From positions 35,001 through 99,000 of the forward strand of contig JANQRU010000003.1 in the NCBI GenBank assembly GCA_028284415.1: a stretch of 64,000 bases of DNA. Direction: 5' to 3'. Of the stretch, positions 55,582 to 64,000 are shown in pieces. The notes under the pieces are model-generated. The model worked only from the letters and a program-made list of their open reading frames with translations. It was not told the DNA's origin and made no database searches. Every line of letters starts with the position of its first letter. The first letter of the stretch is position 1. A program made the translations under genes and the position numbers. The stretch is from Pyrinomonadaceae bacterium (GTDB taxonomy: Bacteria; Acidobacteriota; Blastocatellia; Pyrinomonadales; Pyrinomonadaceae).

Positions 55582-55728
55582 TGATTATTCAATAAGAAGC
55601 TGATTTGAAAAAGCACTTCTATTTTAGTTGAACTTGACATATAATCAAATTAAAATAAATTTATAAAAGCGATAAGCATTTCTAATCGCAACCAAAGATT
55701 TTCCACAAACAAAAACTAATTAAACTCA

Positions 55729-56646
55729 ATGGAAATTAAACAACTAAAAGCTTTTGTTGCAATTGCTGAAGAGAAAACATTCACAGCAGGTGCAAAGCGT
55801 GTTCACGTAACTCAGGCAGCAGTTTCAATGCAGATTCGACAGTTGGAAGAAGAGGTTGGACTTCCATTATTCACACGAACACCACGACGTGTTCTTTTAA
55901 CTGAAGCAGGCGAACGTCTGCTTGAGCGTGCTAGAAGAATTCTACGTGAACATGATTCAGCACTTGAAGAATTAGCTGAAATAGCTGGTGCAGAACACGG
56001 TCGTTTACGCATAGGTTCTGCATCCGCAATGTTTGCAACCGAACAGCTTCCACTCATTTTAGAAAAACTAAAGAAAAAATTTCCACATGCTGAGATCTCA
56101 GTTAGCTCAGGTACAAGCGTTAAATTAGTAGATAAAATTCTGCATGGTGAGATTGATGTCGCATTTGTTTCATTACCGATCGAAACTCCGAATATTCAGA
56201 CTGAATTGCTGTTTAGTGATGAAGTTGTGGCAATAGCACATCCAACTCACCCGATGGCTGATGAAAAATACATTAGTGCTGCTAGGCTTGCCGGAGAAAA
56301 TTTAATTTTAGGTGAAAAAGGTGGAAACACTCGCCGAATGGTTGATGATTTCTTTGATGCACACAATCTAAAACCGCACATCTCAATGGAACTTTCTAGG
56401 CAAGAAGCCATTAACAAAATGGTTGAAAATAACATGGGGGTGGGCATCGCTGGAGCAAAAAATTCTGCCAAAGATGTAAACGAAGGCAGAATCATTTCGT
56501 GGTGGATTGAGGGAGCAGAAATCAAATGGAATCTTGGTTTAGCAAGACTCCGAGGCGGTTATTTTTCTCCAATTGCCAAGAAATTTACTGACCTATGCCG
56601 AGATAATTTTGAGGAACGCGAAAAAAAGTTTAAAGCAACAAAGTAG
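55729..56646 (+). CDS. LysR-family transcriptional regulator
   Basis: 305 residues. N-terminal winged HTH (MEIKQLKAFVAIAEEKTFTA, HVTQAAVSMQIRQLEEEVGL) and a C-terminal type-2 periplasmic-binding fold (about 90-300) for the inducer. It is transcribed away from the kinase gene and ends two bases before the convergent nagZ-like gene. The divergent layout is typical of LysR control of a neighbour, so it may regulate the amino-sugar genes in response to a wall sugar or amino acid; this is inferred. The shared upstream region contains GCGAT-N11-ATCGC, a weak inverted repeat at about 55669. Confidence 0.9.
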   Translation: MEIKQLKAFVAIAEEKTFTAGAKRVHVTQAAVSMQIRQLEEEVGLPLFTRTPRRVLLTEAGERLLERARRILREHDSALEELAEIAGAEHGRLRIGSASAMFATEQLPLILEKLKKKFPHAEISVSSGTSVKLVDKILHGEIDVAFVSLPIETPNIQTELLFSDEVVAIAHPTHPMADEKYISAARLAGENLILGEKGGNTRRMVDDFFDAHNLKPHISMELSRQEAINKMVENNMGVGIAGAKNSAKDVNEGRIISWWIEGAEIKWNLGLARLRGGYFSPIAKKFTDLCRDNFEEREKKFKATK

Positions 56647-56648
56647 AT

Positions 56649-58454
56649 CTATTTTTTTAAGCTTAAACTAGTCCCACGTTTATACTTTCCAATTGTAATT
56701 GGCAATTTCCCGACAAAATCAATTTTACCCATTAATGCATTTGCGGTAGCCGTTTGCAGGGATTCCATATCTCCGTAAGAAACAACATAATTATTAATTT
56801 CCGGAAAACCTAAAATTAAATATGGGTTACCAAAAGCTATTGAAATATTGGGTTTATCCATTTTCATAATTTCGCGTAAAGGACTTTCACTGGTTTTTGG
56901 AATTCCGGCACTGTTTTTTGCTCCGCTTCTGACTCTGCCAAAAAGTCCGACAATTATGACATCAGCTTTTTGAGCTTCAGAAACCGCTGCAGCGATTTCT
57001 TCTTCGTTTGAACGAGAGTCTAGTGCAATACGTTTTGTTTCCAAACCATTTGCTTTGAGCGAGTTACTAAAAGTTTTGCCAACCCAATTAATATCATTTC
57101 CGTTTGTAATGCAAAGAACAAGGGCTTTTTGATTTTGCTTTATTGGTAAGACCTTATTTTCATTTTTGACTAAAGTTATTGCATTGCGGGCAATATCGTC
57201 TGATAAGTTCCTTGTCTCTTGACTAGAAACGATTTTATCAATTTCATTTAGTGGCGTAATTTTTTGCTTAAAAAGTCCAAGTTTGTTTTTCCAAGCAAGT
57301 ATTTTTAAGACGGATTCATCGATCCGCTTTTCAGTAATTCTTCCAGCTTGAACCGCCTTTTTTATTCCTTCAATCGTCGCATCTACATCAGCAGGTTTTA
57401 ACAAAACATCATTTCCAGCTAAAATCGCTCGGACTGCTGCTTCTCCTTGGTCAAAATAAAGAGTCAAACCGCTCATATCCATTGCATCAGTTACAATTAA
57501 GCCATTAAATTTCATATCTTTTTTCAAGATATTTGTAACGATATTTTGAGAAAGAGTCGCCGGCATCGTTGTATTTTCCGTAACAATAGCCGAATCTGAA
57601 AAATCTGTCTTGATTGAATTTTTGAGTGGTGTAACTTCTTTACCATCAAGTTGTGGCATCGAAATATGTGAAATCATTACCGAACCAATTCCGCTTTTTA
57701 TAATTTCACGAAATGGTAAAAATTCAGTTTTTTCCAGACGCTCACGTGAATAATCAATTACAGGCAAACCTATGTGAGAATCAACTGCTGTGTCGCCATG
57801 CCCTGGAAAATGCTTTGCAGTAGCGAGCACGTTTCCGCTTTGCAAACCCTCCGAAAACGCAATTCCAAAACGTGCAACCTTATTTGGATTTTCGCCGTAA
57901 CTTCTTACATTTATGACAGGATTTTCAGCATTATTGTTGACATCAACAACAGGGGCAAAAACCTGTTGAACGCCCAATGCTCTTGATTCTTTGGCAACGG
58001 TCACTCCTATACGTCTTGCAAATTCTGGATTTCCAGTCGCTGCAACTGCCATATTCCAAGGCAAATTAATCGTGTCTTTCATACGCATATGCACGCCTGT
58101 TTCAAAATCAGCCGAAATTAATAGGGGGATTTTTGAAACTTCTTGCATACGATTAACAAGATGAACAGTTTCATAAACTTCGCCAACAAAAACGATAATC
58201 CCACCGACTTTGTTTTCGGTAATATGTCGTTTAATTTGACGGAATTCGTAGCTATCTTGATTCATATATTTGCCGTTTACTCCAATATGAACAAGTTGCC
58301 CGATTTTCTCATCCAAAGTCATCTTTTTGAGCATCTTTTCAGCTTGCTTATATGCTTTATCATTAGGATAAAATTTGTTTGAATTATTAGAAAACACGGT
58401 TAAATTAAAGAAGAAAAGACTGGAGAGAATAAATGCAGATATAATTTTTTTCAT
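56649..58454 (-). CDS. nagZ: Exported beta-N-acetylhexosaminidase (GH3, NagZ-like)
   Basis: 601 residues with a signal peptide (about 1-24). The GH3 N-terminal domain carries the hallmark of the NagZ group, AKHFPGHGDTAVDSHIGLP, with its His acid/base and the nucleophile in VTDAMDMSGL. A C-terminal GH3_C domain (about 400-600) is present, absent in E. coli NagZ but found in B. subtilis-type secreted NagZ. It removes GlcNAc from muropeptides or disaccharides outside the cytoplasm. The ATG at 58454 opens the signal peptide; another lies three codons upstream. It follows the symporter gene on the same strand. Confidence 0.9.
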   Translation of the reverse strand: MKKIISAFILSSLFFFNLTVFSNNSNKFYPNDKAYKQAEKMLKKMTLDEKIGQLVHIGVNGKYMNQDSYEFRQIKRHITENKVGGIIVFVGEVYETVHLVNRMQEVSKIPLLISADFETGVHMRMKDTINLPWNMAVAATGNPEFARRIGVTVAKESRALGVQQVFAPVVDVNNNAENPVINVRSYGENPNKVARFGIAFSEGLQSGNVLATAKHFPGHGDTAVDSHIGLPVIDYSRERLEKTEFLPFREIIKSGIGSVMISHISMPQLDGKEVTPLKNSIKTDFSDSAIVTENTTMPATLSQNIVTNILKKDMKFNGLIVTDAMDMSGLTLYFDQGEAAVRAILAGNDVLLKPADVDATIEGIKKAVQAGRITEKRIDESVLKILAWKNKLGLFKQKITPLNEIDKIVSSQETRNLSDDIARNAITLVKNENKVLPIKQNQKALVLCITNGNDINWVGKTFSNSLKANGLETKRIALDSRSNEEEIAAAVSEAQKADVIIVGLFGRVRSGAKNSAGIPKTSESPLREIMKMDKPNISIAFGNPYLILGFPEINNYVVSYGDMESLQTATANALMGKIDFVGKLPITIGKYKRGTSLSLKK

Positions 58455-58470
58455 AAAACTCAAAAATGAT

Positions 58471-58504
58471 ATCAGTATCGCTCACTATCGTTCGCTATAC
58501 TGAT
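58471..58504. repeat. Inverted repeat between the symporter and nagZ-like genes
   Basis: ATCAGTAT (58471-58478) and ATACTGAT (58497-58504) form a perfect 8-bp stem. The loop holds a second copy of TCGCT. There is no T-tract, so it is more likely an mRNA processing or stability element than a terminator. Confidence 0.35.
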
Positions 58505-59997
58505 TAATCTTTCAAAATAAAACTCAAAATCCAACTCATTATAAAAGTTAAAACACTTCCAATTAAAACATACCAAGTCCAAGCGATTGAAGTCGCAAAT
58601 ATTACATAAGCCATAACCAGACAACTAAAAATCATAGCTCCAAGTGCAGCTTTTTGTTTGACGTTTGGCAAGAAAGTTCCAACCAAAAAGACACCTAAAA
58701 TTGGTCCATTCATCAATGACGCAACCGACAAAGCGACATTTAAGGCAGAACGATTAAAGTTCATTAAAATCAACGCAACAACTATTTGTACTATACCAAA
58801 CAAAAGAGTTAGACAATGCGAAACTTTTAAAATATGTTTGTCAGTAACTTTTTCTTTGAACGGTTTATACAAATCATTTACAAAAGTTGCTGCAATTGAG
58901 TTTAGAGAACTTGAAAGTGCCGCCGCAAAAATCGCAGCGATAACTAAACCACTCAAACCACTAGGCATATTTTTTGTGATGAAATCTGGAAATACTTTGT
59001 CGCCACCGTCAAAAGGAAATGTTGCTGGAACTCCAGAATTTGCAACTCCTGCTTTTACGTATTCTGTTGCTTCATAAGGAGCATAAAACGTAAAAAGCAA
59101 AACGCCAATAAAGAGAAAACCGATAAATTGAGCAAGCACGACTGCACCACTTGTAAGCAATGCTACGGCAGCACTTTTCGGTTTGTCGGTGCATAAGTAT
59201 CTTTGGACGAGAAATTGGTCTGTGCCATGCGTTGACATAGTTAAAAAGCATCCGCCGATTATTCCTGCCCAAAATGTAAATGTCTTTGTAAAATCTAAAC
59301 TGAAATCGAAAACATCAAATTTGTTGTATTGACTACCTATCTCCAAAACTTGCGAAAAACCTCCTTCGATTTGATTCAAAATCACAAATCCAGCCGCAAT
59401 CGCACCACCAATGTAAATTCCAAGTTGGACGACTTCAACCCAAATAATCGCTTCCATTCCGCCGAAATATGTGAAAATTATCATCACAACTCCAAGCAAA
59501 GCAATCGAACCAATTATCACAGTCGTTGCATCTGCGTTTGGCTGAAACGCAACATAAACTGCTGCTAAGACAATCGCTGTCAAAAGCAAACGAACACCGT
59601 CGGCAATGTTTCGCATAACGACAAAAATTGCTGACGCGAGCATTTTTACTTTGTTACCAAATCTTTCGCCAAGTAGCTGATAAACGGTTTGTAATTCGCC
59701 TTTGAAATAAAGCGGAATAAATATGAGCGATATAACAATTCGTCCAATCATATAACCGAATACGAGTTGCAAAAACTGAAAATTTCCATTTTTCGCAAAA
59801 GCAATTCCGGGTACTGAAATAAAAGTAATCGTTGAGGTTTCCGTCGCAACAATCGATGCCGCAATCGCCCACCAAGGCACATCTCTATCACCAACAAAAT
59901 AATCATCAGTTGTTTCTTGGTTTTTTGAAAAATAAACACCAAATGCTGTAACACCAATGAGATAGCCGAAAATGATAATTAAATCTAAAGTTTGCAT
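58504..59997 (-). CDS. Sodium:solute symporter (SSS family)
   Basis: 497 residues with about 13 transmembrane helices. The N-terminus has YFVGDRDVPWWAIAASIVAT, and the SSS signature GGMEAIIWVEVVQLGIYIGG is near residue 185. AALSSSLNSIAATFVNDLY carries the Na+-site serines of the family. The substrate cannot be read directly. Its place between nagZ and namZ/nagA genes predicts uptake of GlcNAc, MurNAc or a wall disaccharide, replacing the MurP phosphotransferase of other species. It is upstream of nagZ on the same strand and divergent from the namZ fusion, with 92 bases between. Confidence 0.88.
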   Translation of the reverse strand: MQTLDLIIIFGYLIGVTAFGVYFSKNQETTDDYFVGDRDVPWWAIAASIVATETSTITFISVPGIAFAKNGNFQFLQLVFGYMIGRIVISLIFIPLYFKGELQTVYQLLGERFGNKVKMLASAIFVVMRNIADGVRLLLTAIVLAAVYVAFQPNADATTVIIGSIALLGVVMIIFTYFGGMEAIIWVEVVQLGIYIGGAIAAGFVILNQIEGGFSQVLEIGSQYNKFDVFDFSLDFTKTFTFWAGIIGGCFLTMSTHGTDQFLVQRYLCTDKPKSAAVALLTSGAVVLAQFIGFLFIGVLLFTFYAPYEATEYVKAGVANSGVPATFPFDGGDKVFPDFITKNMPSGLSGLVIAAIFAAALSSSLNSIAATFVNDLYKPFKEKVTDKHILKVSHCLTLLFGIVQIVVALILMNFNRSALNVALSVASLMNGPILGVFLVGTFLPNVKQKAALGAMIFSCLVMAYVIFATSIAWTWYVLIGSVLTFIMSWILSFILKD

Positions 59998-60089
59998 TTA
60001 TGCGGATTTGCGGATTTGGAAAATATTTAATTCCTTTGAAAAAATACTGTTACAATATCACGTATCTTAAAATTTTGTGAAAAAGAAAT

Positions 60090-62684
60090 ATGTTCAAAAA
60101 GGTTATCGCAATTTTATTTTTTCAATTATTGATTTTTTCTTTGGCGATTATCTCTAATGCCCAAGGATTACCAGTTACTAAACCCGAAAAAGTTCATATG
60201 TCTTCGGAAAAACTGAATCAGATTGACGGTTTGGTTAATCAAGCAATTGCCGAAAAGAAAATGCCCGGAGCGGTTGTGCTTGTTGGACGAAAAGGGAAAA
60301 TCGTCTTCCGCAAGGCTTACGGTAAACGCTCGCTTGTGCCGATGGTTGAAGATATGACCGTCGATACAATTTTTGATTTGGCTTCGCTCACAAAGCCGAT
60401 TGCTACGGCAACTTCGATAATGATTTTGGTGGAACAGGGAAAACTACGTTTAAATGATACGGTCGGAAAATTTATTCCCGAAATTGAAGACGAAAATGCC
60501 AAGAAAGTTACCATAAAACAACTTCTCACACACACTTCTGGCTATCGTCCTGATTTTGATTTAGGCGAGAAATGGTCTGGGCGAGATGGAATGTTGCAAG
60601 CACTTAAGAAAGAGAAATTGCGAAATCCGCCCGGAACTAAATTTGTTTATTCGGACATTGGATTCATAGTTCTTGCTGAGATTGTTGGAAGAGTAAAGGG
60701 GAAAATTACTAAAGAAGTAAGGAGAAGTTACAAGCGTTTAAAGGGTGAGTTCGTTGCTGATATTAAAGATTATTCAATAGAAAACATTTTCAGTTCGATG
60801 AAAATGAATTCAACTACATTTTCAGAACAAAAGAAACAAGTGAATCTTTTCTTATTATTACGTGAGAAAAGAATTGCCCCAACCGAAAACTTTAAAGGGC
60901 AACAAAATTATCTTGGTTCAAGATTTGATGGAACAGAAGAAGAGGGAAACAGAATTCTTCGTGGAGAAGTTCATGACCCAACTGCATACCGCATGAATGG
61001 TATTGCTGGGCACGCAGGACTTTTTTCTACAGCCGATGATTTGGCGAGATATTGTCAGATGTTGTTGAATGGTGGAATTTTGAATGGGAAAAGAGTTTTG
61101 TCAGCAGCGACTGTAGCGAAAATGACTAAACCTTATGTTGTTTCGGAAAAAGGTGATAAGAGAGGGTTGGGTTGGGATATAAACACCAGATTTTCTTCAA
61201 ATCGCGGTGAATTATTTCCACTTGGTTCATTTGGGCATACAGGTTTTACAGGGACAGGAATTTGGATTGATTCCTTAAGCAAGACGTTTGTAATTTTTCT
61301 TTCAAACCGAGTTCACCCAGATGGAAAGGGAAGCATTGTTGAAGTTCGGGCAAAGATTTCGACTGTTGTTGCTTCGGCAATTACCGACGTTTCACTAAAA
61401 CAGATAAAGGATTTTGAGGCAAGATATCAGCAACAAGTTGCAGTTGGGATAGAACAATTTAAACAGGAAAAACAGATAGCAGAAAAGAATTTTATCTCAC
61501 AATTGCCATTAGGAAATTTTAAAAAAGATATTTCCAATTTATTGCCATATCCTAGCGCGGTGTTAAATGGAATTGACGTTTTGCAACGCAACAAATTCGC
61601 AGAATTAAACGGCTTGAAAGTTGGTTTAGTTACGAATCACACAGGAAGTAATTTCGCAGGGAAATCTACTATTGATATTTTGAATGAAGCAGAAAAGGTT
61701 CAACTTGTTTCACTATTTTCTCCAGAACACGGAATACGTGGAAAACTTGACCAAGCGAAAATTAATGATTCCCTTGATGAAAAAACAGGTTTGCCAATTT
61801 ATTCTCTATATGGAAAATCACGAAGACCAAAACCTGAACAGCTTAAAAATTTGGATGCTTTAGTTTTTGATATTCAGGACATTGGAACTCGATTTTATAC
61901 ATACATTTCAACACTTCGTTATGTTTTGGAAGAAGCGGCGAAAGCAAATAAGAAAGTTTTTGTTTTAGATAGACCAAATCCAATAAACGGAATTGATGTT
62001 GCAGGTTCTATTGCCGATGTAGATAAACTAACCTTTGTTGCGACGCACACTTTGCCGATTCGGCATGGGATGACGATTGGCGAAATCGCTCTGATGATGA
62101 ACAAAGAGCGGAATATAAATGCCAATTTAGAAATTATTAAAATGCAAAACTGGAAGCGTTCGATGTGGTTCGATGAAATCAAGCAGATTTGGATTAATCC
62201 TTCGCCAAATATGCGAAATTTGACGCAAGCAACGCTTTATCCGGGGATTGGTTTGTTAGAAACTACAAATTTATCTGTTGGACGCGGAACTGACACACCT
62301 TTTGAAATCATCGGTTCACCATGGATTGAGAATCAAAAACTTTCAAGCTTTTTAAATACAAAAAACTTAAAAGGCGTGCGTTTTGTGCCAATTAGTTTTA
62401 CTCCGAAAAGTTCAGTTTTCAAAGGTGAAAAATGTAATGGAATAAATATAATTATCACAAATCGAAACACTTTTGAGCCGATAAAGACAGGACTTGTGAT
62501 TTCTTTAACTTTGCGTGAACTTTATCCAAATAAATGGGAGATGAAAAATTATAATCGGCTCTTGGTAAGTCAAAAAACTCTCGAAATGGTCAAAGAAAAG
62601 AAAACTTTCGAGGAAATCCAAAATTCTTGGAAAAGAGATTTAGCAGAATTTAAGAAAAGACGTAAGAACTTCCTCCTATACTAA
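60090..62684 (+). CDS. Fused serine hydrolase (beta-lactamase fold) and NamZ-type exo-N-acetylmuramidase (DUF1343)
   Basis: 864 residues with a signal peptide (about 1-24). The beta-lactamase/AmpC-like domain (about 35-430) has Ser99 and Lys102 in LASLTKP, Tyr in VYSDIGF and HTG in FGHTGFTG. A linker of about 50 residues follows. The DUF1343 domain (about 485-864) has GLVTNHTG, SPEHGIRG, DIQDIGTRFYTY and LDRPNP. DUF1343 is the NamZ exo-beta-N-acetylmuramidase (GH171). In Bacillus the hydrolase (AmiE) and NamZ are separate genes next to nagZ and murQ; here they are one protein. nagA follows after six bases. Confidence 0.92.
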   Translation: MFKKVIAILFFQLLIFSLAIISNAQGLPVTKPEKVHMSSEKLNQIDGLVNQAIAEKKMPGAVVLVGRKGKIVFRKAYGKRSLVPMVEDMTVDTIFDLASLTKPIATATSIMILVEQGKLRLNDTVGKFIPEIEDENAKKVTIKQLLTHTSGYRPDFDLGEKWSGRDGMLQALKKEKLRNPPGTKFVYSDIGFIVLAEIVGRVKGKITKEVRRSYKRLKGEFVADIKDYSIENIFSSMKMNSTTFSEQKKQVNLFLLLREKRIAPTENFKGQQNYLGSRFDGTEEEGNRILRGEVHDPTAYRMNGIAGHAGLFSTADDLARYCQMLLNGGILNGKRVLSAATVAKMTKPYVVSEKGDKRGLGWDINTRFSSNRGELFPLGSFGHTGFTGTGIWIDSLSKTFVIFLSNRVHPDGKGSIVEVRAKISTVVASAITDVSLKQIKDFEARYQQQVAVGIEQFKQEKQIAEKNFISQLPLGNFKKDISNLLPYPSAVLNGIDVLQRNKFAELNGLKVGLVTNHTGSNFAGKSTIDILNEAEKVQLVSLFSPEHGIRGKLDQAKINDSLDEKTGLPIYSLYGKSRRPKPEQLKNLDALVFDIQDIGTRFYTYISTLRYVLEEAAKANKKVFVLDRPNPINGIDVAGSIADVDKLTFVATHTLPIRHGMTIGEIALMMNKERNINANLEIIKMQNWKRSMWFDEIKQIWINPSPNMRNLTQATLYPGIGLLETTNLSVGRGTDTPFEIIGSPWIENQKLSSFLNTKNLKGVRFVPISFTPKSSVFKGEKCNGINIIITNRNTFEPIKTGLVISLTLRELYPNKWEMKNYNRLLVSQKTLEMVKEKKTFEEIQNSWKRDLAEFKKRRKNFLLY

Positions 62685-62690
62685 AACTTT

Positions 62691-63836
62691 ATGACAAATC
62701 TTTTACTAAAAAACGCCGAAGTTGTTTTTCCAAATCATTCTGAACAAACAAACGTCTTGATTGAAAATGGAAAAATCAAATCAATTTCGAATGAAATCGT
62801 AAATGCTGAAAAAGTTTTAGAGTTAGAAGGAAAAAAACTCCTCGCAGGTTTTATAGATATTCATAATCATGGTGCTGTTGGTTTTGACGTAAACGAAGCT
62901 AGCAAAGATGACCTTATCGAAGTCTCAAAATTTCTCGCTAAAAAAGGTATAACAGCTTGGCTTCCAACTTTAGTTCCCGATTCAGACGAAAATTACCAAA
63001 AAGCCACAGAATCTATTGACGGCTTGATGAATATTCAAAGCGAATTACCCATTGCACAAGTTTTGGGAGTTCATTATGAAGGTGTTTTTGCAAATGAAAA
63101 AATGTGTGGGGCTTTACGTCCTGAGTATTTCAAAAACTTCAAAAATGGCAATGAAATTTCGCAATTACCGAGGCTCAAAAAGGGGATTCATTTTACAACT
63201 CTCGCTCCCGAAGTGGAAAATGGAATCGAATTAATTAAAGAATTAACTAGACAGAATTGGATAGTTTCGATCGGGCATACAAAAGCCAATACAGAGGTTT
63301 TAGATAAAGCATTTCGGAATGGAGCAAAACATCTGACGCATTTCTTTAATGCTATGACGGGTTTGCATCATCGTGATTTGGGGGTAGTCGGTTGGGCTTT
63401 GACAAATAACGGTGTGACTTTTGACATAATTGCAGATGGAGTTCACGTGCACCCAATGATGGTGCGGTTTGCAATTAAAACAAAGTCTGTAGATAAAGTA
63501 TCTTTAATTTCGGATTCGGTATTGCCGACAGGTTTGGGCGATGGAGAATTTGAAATTTGGGGAGAAAAAATAACTGTTGTAAATGGAAAAACCCAGAATG
63601 AAACAGGCTCTATTGCAGGAAGTGTTATCACAATGGAGGATGCGTTTAAGAAACTAGATAATCTCGGTTTTTCTAACTCTGAAATCTCAAAAATGGCTTC
63701 AATAAATCCTGCCAAATTACTTGGTATTCAAAACTCTCATGGCTCAATAGAGGTTGGAAAAAGGGCAGACTTAATAGTAATGAACGAACAGGGAAATATT
63801 GAAATGATTCTAATAAATGGGAAGCCAATTTATTAA
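62691..63836 (+). CDS. nagA: N-acetylglucosamine-6-phosphate deacetylase
   Basis: 381 residues. An amidohydrolase that converts GlcNAc-6P to GlcN-6P and acetate. Metal and substrate residues are visible: FIDIHNHGAVGFDVNEA near residue 57, GVHYEGVFANEKMCGA near 123, SIGHTKANTEV near 193, THFFNAMTGLHHRDLG near 216 and the catalytic Asp in SLISDSVLPTG near 276. It has the standard length. It lies six bases after the namZ fusion and is co-transcribed with it. No nagB is in the window. Confidence 0.96.
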   Translation: MTNLLLKNAEVVFPNHSEQTNVLIENGKIKSISNEIVNAEKVLELEGKKLLAGFIDIHNHGAVGFDVNEASKDDLIEVSKFLAKKGITAWLPTLVPDSDENYQKATESIDGLMNIQSELPIAQVLGVHYEGVFANEKMCGALRPEYFKNFKNGNEISQLPRLKKGIHFTTLAPEVENGIELIKELTRQNWIVSIGHTKANTEVLDKAFRNGAKHLTHFFNAMTGLHHRDLGVVGWALTNNGVTFDIIADGVHVHPMMVRFAIKTKSVDKVSLISDSVLPTGLGDGEFEIWGEKITVVNGKTQNETGSIAGSVITMEDAFKKLDNLGFSNSEISKMASINPAKLLGIQNSHGSIEVGKRADLIVMNEQGNIEMILINGKPIY

Positions 63837-63849
63837 AAAGAGCTACTGA

Positions 63850-64000
63850 TCAACTAGTTGGAATTATCCTATTCTTTTTGAACTTTTTAGTTACTAAAAA
63901 TACACCTAAAAATATCAAAGCCATCGCCAGAAAAATCCTAGGATTTCTTGGCTCGCCTAAAATTGTTATTGCTAAAAATGTACCTATCAAAGGCTGTAAA
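63850..64000 (-). CDS. EamA/DMT-family transporter, C-terminal end (partial at window edge)
   Basis: The last 49 codons of a gene that starts beyond the window. They read LQPLIGTFLAITILGEPRNP, then RIFLAMALIFLGVFLVTKK and a short basic tail. PLIGTFLA...LGEP followed by a final transmembrane helix and a lysine-rich end is the typical close of EamA-type drug/metabolite exporters. It converges on nagA with 13 bases between stops. Confidence 0.7.
   Translation of the reverse strand, partial: LQPLIGTFLAITILGEPRNPRIFLAMALIFLGVFLVTKKFKKNRIIPTS

Noticed and set aside
55582..55728. TTGACA-type promoter between the kinase and LysR genes
   Set aside because: TTGACA is present near 55644 but no -10 box stands at 16-18 bases, so I do not list a promoter.

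Overview
The window is AT-rich bacterial chromosome. Its start is the 3' part of a 23S rRNA gene plus 5S rRNA, so it lies at the downstream end of an rRNA operon. The best guess for the organism is a low-GC member of the Acidobacteriota (Blastocatellia/Pyrinomonadales-like). This is inference from gene style: a Cys4 zinc-ribbon N-terminus (MKKCPSCNNTYSDETLNFC) on a SPOR protein, an ECF-type sigma/anti-sigma pair beside a TPR-CHAT protein, many TonB/vWA/HEAT envelope proteins and weak Shine-Dalgarno use. Gram-negative-type envelope functions (DAP decarboxylase, L,D-transpeptidase, lipoproteins, TonB-like protein) fit. I see no tRNA, CRISPR array, IS element or prophage.

Layout. 1-1.2 kb: 23S/5S rRNA and terminator. 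1.2-10.6 kb: TgpA-like transglutaminase, rimO, secreted proteins of unknown role, an amidase/SPOR group on the minus strand, pgpA and a DUF1835 gene. 10.6-19 kb: corA, serA, DoxX, a NatA/NatB-like ABC exporter with a CYTH protein, and a vWA lipoprotein. 19-26.3 kb: a two-component stress island with a hybrid histidine kinase, a sigma54-dependent response regulator, a CHASE-domain histidine kinase and several tiny membrane/stress proteins. Four sigma54-type (-24/-12) promoter candidates lie within 3 kb here, one driving a small gene with two in-frame stops. 26.3-28.6 kb: groES-groEL with a sigma70 promoter and CIRCE operator. 28.6-39.7 kb: MOSC protein, an unrecognised protein behind an SD-overlapping inverted repeat, Fis-type HTH, purC, HEAT protein, uvrB, FAD-linked oxidase, HAD protein and an alpha-solenoid protein.

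39.9-48.4 kb is the most unusual block. An ECF-type sigma factor and membrane anti-sigma-like protein converge on a three-gene operon of two clostripain-like (C11) caspase-fold proteases and a secreted or membrane TPR-CHAT protease. Three clan-CD proteases in one operon, with a near-identical C-terminal tail on both C11 proteins, look like a proteolytic signalling or defence module.

48.5-63.8 kb concerns the cell wall. It holds lysA (carrying an in-frame insert made of degenerate 7-bp repeats), a VanY-type peptidase, an L,D-transpeptidase, murQ, a BadF-type amino-sugar kinase, a LysR regulator, NagZ-like GH3, an SSS symporter, a fused serine hydrolase/NamZ (DUF1343) and nagA. Together they predict MurNAc/GlcNAc salvage: NamZ and NagZ release the sugars, the symporter imports them, the kinase phosphorylates them, MurQ converts MurNAc-6P to GlcNAc-6P plus D-lactate, and NagA gives GlcN-6P. 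A deaminase pseudogene interrupts the region, and the window ends in the 3' part of an EamA-type transporter gene.
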